DNA from: Candidatus Peregrinibacteria bacterium CG_4_10_14_0_2_um_filter_43_11
GTDB lineage: Bacteria > Patescibacteriota > Gracilibacteria > UM-FILTER-43-11
Direction of reading: 5' to 3'
DNA length: 6,178 nt
Assembly: GCA_002792495.1 (NCBI GenBank)
Contig: PFOK01000156.1
Span: forward strand, 1-6,178
The notes beneath the pieces were generated by a model, which did no database searches, had not been told where the DNA came from, and saw nothing but the letters and a program-made list of their open reading frames with translations. Below, one piece after another: positions 5,332-6,178 of this stretch. The translations under genes were made by a program, and so were the position numbers. Within the stretch, counting starts at the first letter, position 1. Each line of letters opens with the position of its first letter.

Positions 5332-6178
5332 ATGCCAACAAACAAAAAACCTGCCTGCCGGCAAGGCAGGTATAATTTAGTAGCGGAAAATCCGCAAAGC
5401 ACCGTGGTGGGAGAATACACACCGGATAAAAAGCGTGCCTCTCATTATCAGAGTGAAGCGGAACTGGAAAAGGCTTTTATTGAACAATTGGAGTCTCAGG
5501 CCTATGAATACCTGCCCATTACCGCCGAAAACGATTTGGAATTGAACTTGCGGGTACAGCTGGAACATTTGAATGGTTTCATGTTTACCGATGATGAATG
5601 GAATCGTTTTTTTAAGGGAGAGATAGCGAATCCGAATCAGAGTATTGGGGAAAAAACAGCAACCGTACAGGAAGACTACATCAAGAACTTAACGCGGGAT
5701 GATGGCACAGTGAAAAATGTCTATCTGCTTCAAAAAGACAACATTCACGAAAACAGCTTACAGGTCATCAATCAGTACACGACCGACCTGCCTGCCGGCA
5801 GGCAGGAGACTGGACAGCGCGCGAATCGCTATGATGTCACTGTGCTCGTTAATGGGCTTCCACTCGTGCATATCGAATTAAAACGCCGCGGAGTTGCCAT
5901 TCAGGAGGCATTCAATCAGATCAACCGCTACCAAAGGGAAAGCTTTTGGGCGGGTGCGGGCTTATTTGAATATGTACAGTTATTTGTCATTTCTAACGGA
6001 ACCCACACTAAGTATTACAGCAACACCACTCGCGCATCACACATCAAAGAATCGGCAGAAGGCGCGGTAAAAAAAGGTAAACGCTCAAGTAATAGTTTCG
6101 AGTTTACCAGCTGGTGGGCGGACGCGACCAATAAACCGATTACTGATTTAGTGGATTTCGGAAAAACATTCTTTGCCA
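5332..6178 (+). CDS. hsdR: Type I restriction enzyme endonuclease/motor subunit HsdR (3' end beyond the window)
   Basis: Only the first 282 codons are present, of the roughly 1,000 usual for the family, so the helicase motor and C-terminal assembly region are not seen. The visible part is the N-terminal PD-(D/E)xK nuclease domain, which cuts DNA after translocation. Family stretches are YNLVAENPQSTVVGEYTP (14-31), YQSEAELEKAFI (39-50) and RYDVTVLVNGLPLVHIELKRRG (167-188). Asp168, Glu182 and Lys184 fit the nuclease triad, and Gln196/Tyr200 fit the QxxxY motif; the spacings equal those I recall for EcoR124I. The ATG at 5332, two bases after fic, is preferred because conserved sequence begins by residue 14; no Shine-Dalgarno is visible. 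Two palindromic elements lie within the coding sequence and add residues, PACRQGR at 7-13 and LPAGRQ at 153-158, that the EcoR124I subunit seems to lack. The frame stays open, so the gene looks intact as far as shown. Confidence 0.95.
   Translation, partial: MPTNKKPACRQGRYNLVAENPQSTVVGEYTPDKKRASHYQSEAELEKAFIEQLESQAYEYLPITAENDLELNLRVQLEHLNGFMFTDDEWNRFFKGEIANPNQSIGEKTATVQEDYIKNLTRDDGTVKNVYLLQKDNIHENSLQVINQYTTDLPAGRQETGQRANRYDVTVLVNGLPLVHIELKRRGVAIQEAFNQINRYQRESFWAGAGLFEYVQLFVISNGTHTKYYSNTTRASHIKESAEGAVKKGKRSSNSFEFTSWWADATNKPITDLVDFGKTFFA
5349..5371. repeat. Palindromic element copy 1, inside hsdR codons 6-14
   Basis: This 23-base imperfect palindrome has perfect 8-base arms, ACCTGCCT and AGGCAGGT, around GCCGGCA. 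It differs from the canonical symmetrical form by one extra A in the run AA at 5363-5364. It is read as PACRQGR in HsdR. In mRNA it would fold into a GC-rich hairpin beginning 17 bases after the start codon's first base. It is followed directly by TATAAT (5371-5376), which may be chance. Confidence 0.9.
5787..5806. repeat. Palindromic element copy 2, inside hsdR
   Basis: CCTGCCTGCCGGCAGGCAGG is a perfect 20-base palindrome and shares its core with the copy near the hsdR start. It is read in another frame here, giving LPAGRQ (HsdR residues 153-158). It sits in a stretch where EcoR124I HsdR, as I recall it, is several residues shorter, about 10 residues before the catalytic Asp168. It most likely adds a surface loop. 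Confidence 0.92.

Noticed and set aside
5371..5376. TATAAT after palindrome copy 1 as an internal promoter
   Set aside because: No TTGACA-like -35 lies 16-18 bases upstream (AACCTG there), and the site is within hsdR, so any transcript would lack the start codon.
5377..5568. Minus-strand open frame opposite the hsdR start
   Set aside because: It is covered by HsdR residues that match the family and shows no feature of its own.

Overview
The window holds one tightly packed, all plus-strand operon for a type I restriction-modification system of the EcoR124I-like (type IC) kind, with three accessory genes inside it. The order is hsdM (31-1608), an unrecognised AT-rich gene (1611-2168), a possible 46-residue reading frame (2162-2302), rhuM (2308-3324), hsdS (3328-4464), a Bro-N/Fic fusion gene (4454-5329) and the first 282 codons of hsdR (5332 to the window end). 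Gaps between the main genes are 2-3 bases, or an 11-base overlap for hsdS/fic, so one transcript with translational coupling is likely. The only larger gap is 139 bases before rhuM.

HsdM (N6-adenine methyltransferase) and HsdS (specificity subunit) would form the modification enzyme. Adding HsdR (nuclease and motor) gives the restriction enzyme. HsdS carries four 12-base repeats in its central spacer, where EcoR124I and its relatives vary in repeat number and so in the gap within their split recognition site. RhuM and the Fic protein flank hsdS. Both begin with a domain resembling phage antirepressors. The Fic protein has an intact AMP-transferase motif and a C-terminal self-inhibition motif like that of Neisseria Fic.

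Several signs show a locus under rearrangement. A 17-base piece of the hsdM 3' end is repeated just before rhuM, and the AT-rich unknown gene lies between the two copies, as if a cassette of about 697 bases was inserted and rebuilt the hsdM end. hsdR contains two copies of a GC-rich palindrome (core CCTGCCTGCCGGCAGGCAGG) inside its coding sequence, one at codons 6-14 and one shortly before the nuclease motifs. The first copy has one extra A, without which the frame would stop at a TAG.

The organism cannot be named from this window. All five visible stop codons of the main genes are TAA and none of the six main starts has a good Shine-Dalgarno sequence. From memory, protein-coding copies of this palindrome occur in Patescibacteria (CPR) and in some Bacteroidota, so either is plausible. 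hsd loci move between lineages, so this is weak evidence. No tRNA, rRNA, CRISPR array, transposase or convincing terminator was seen.
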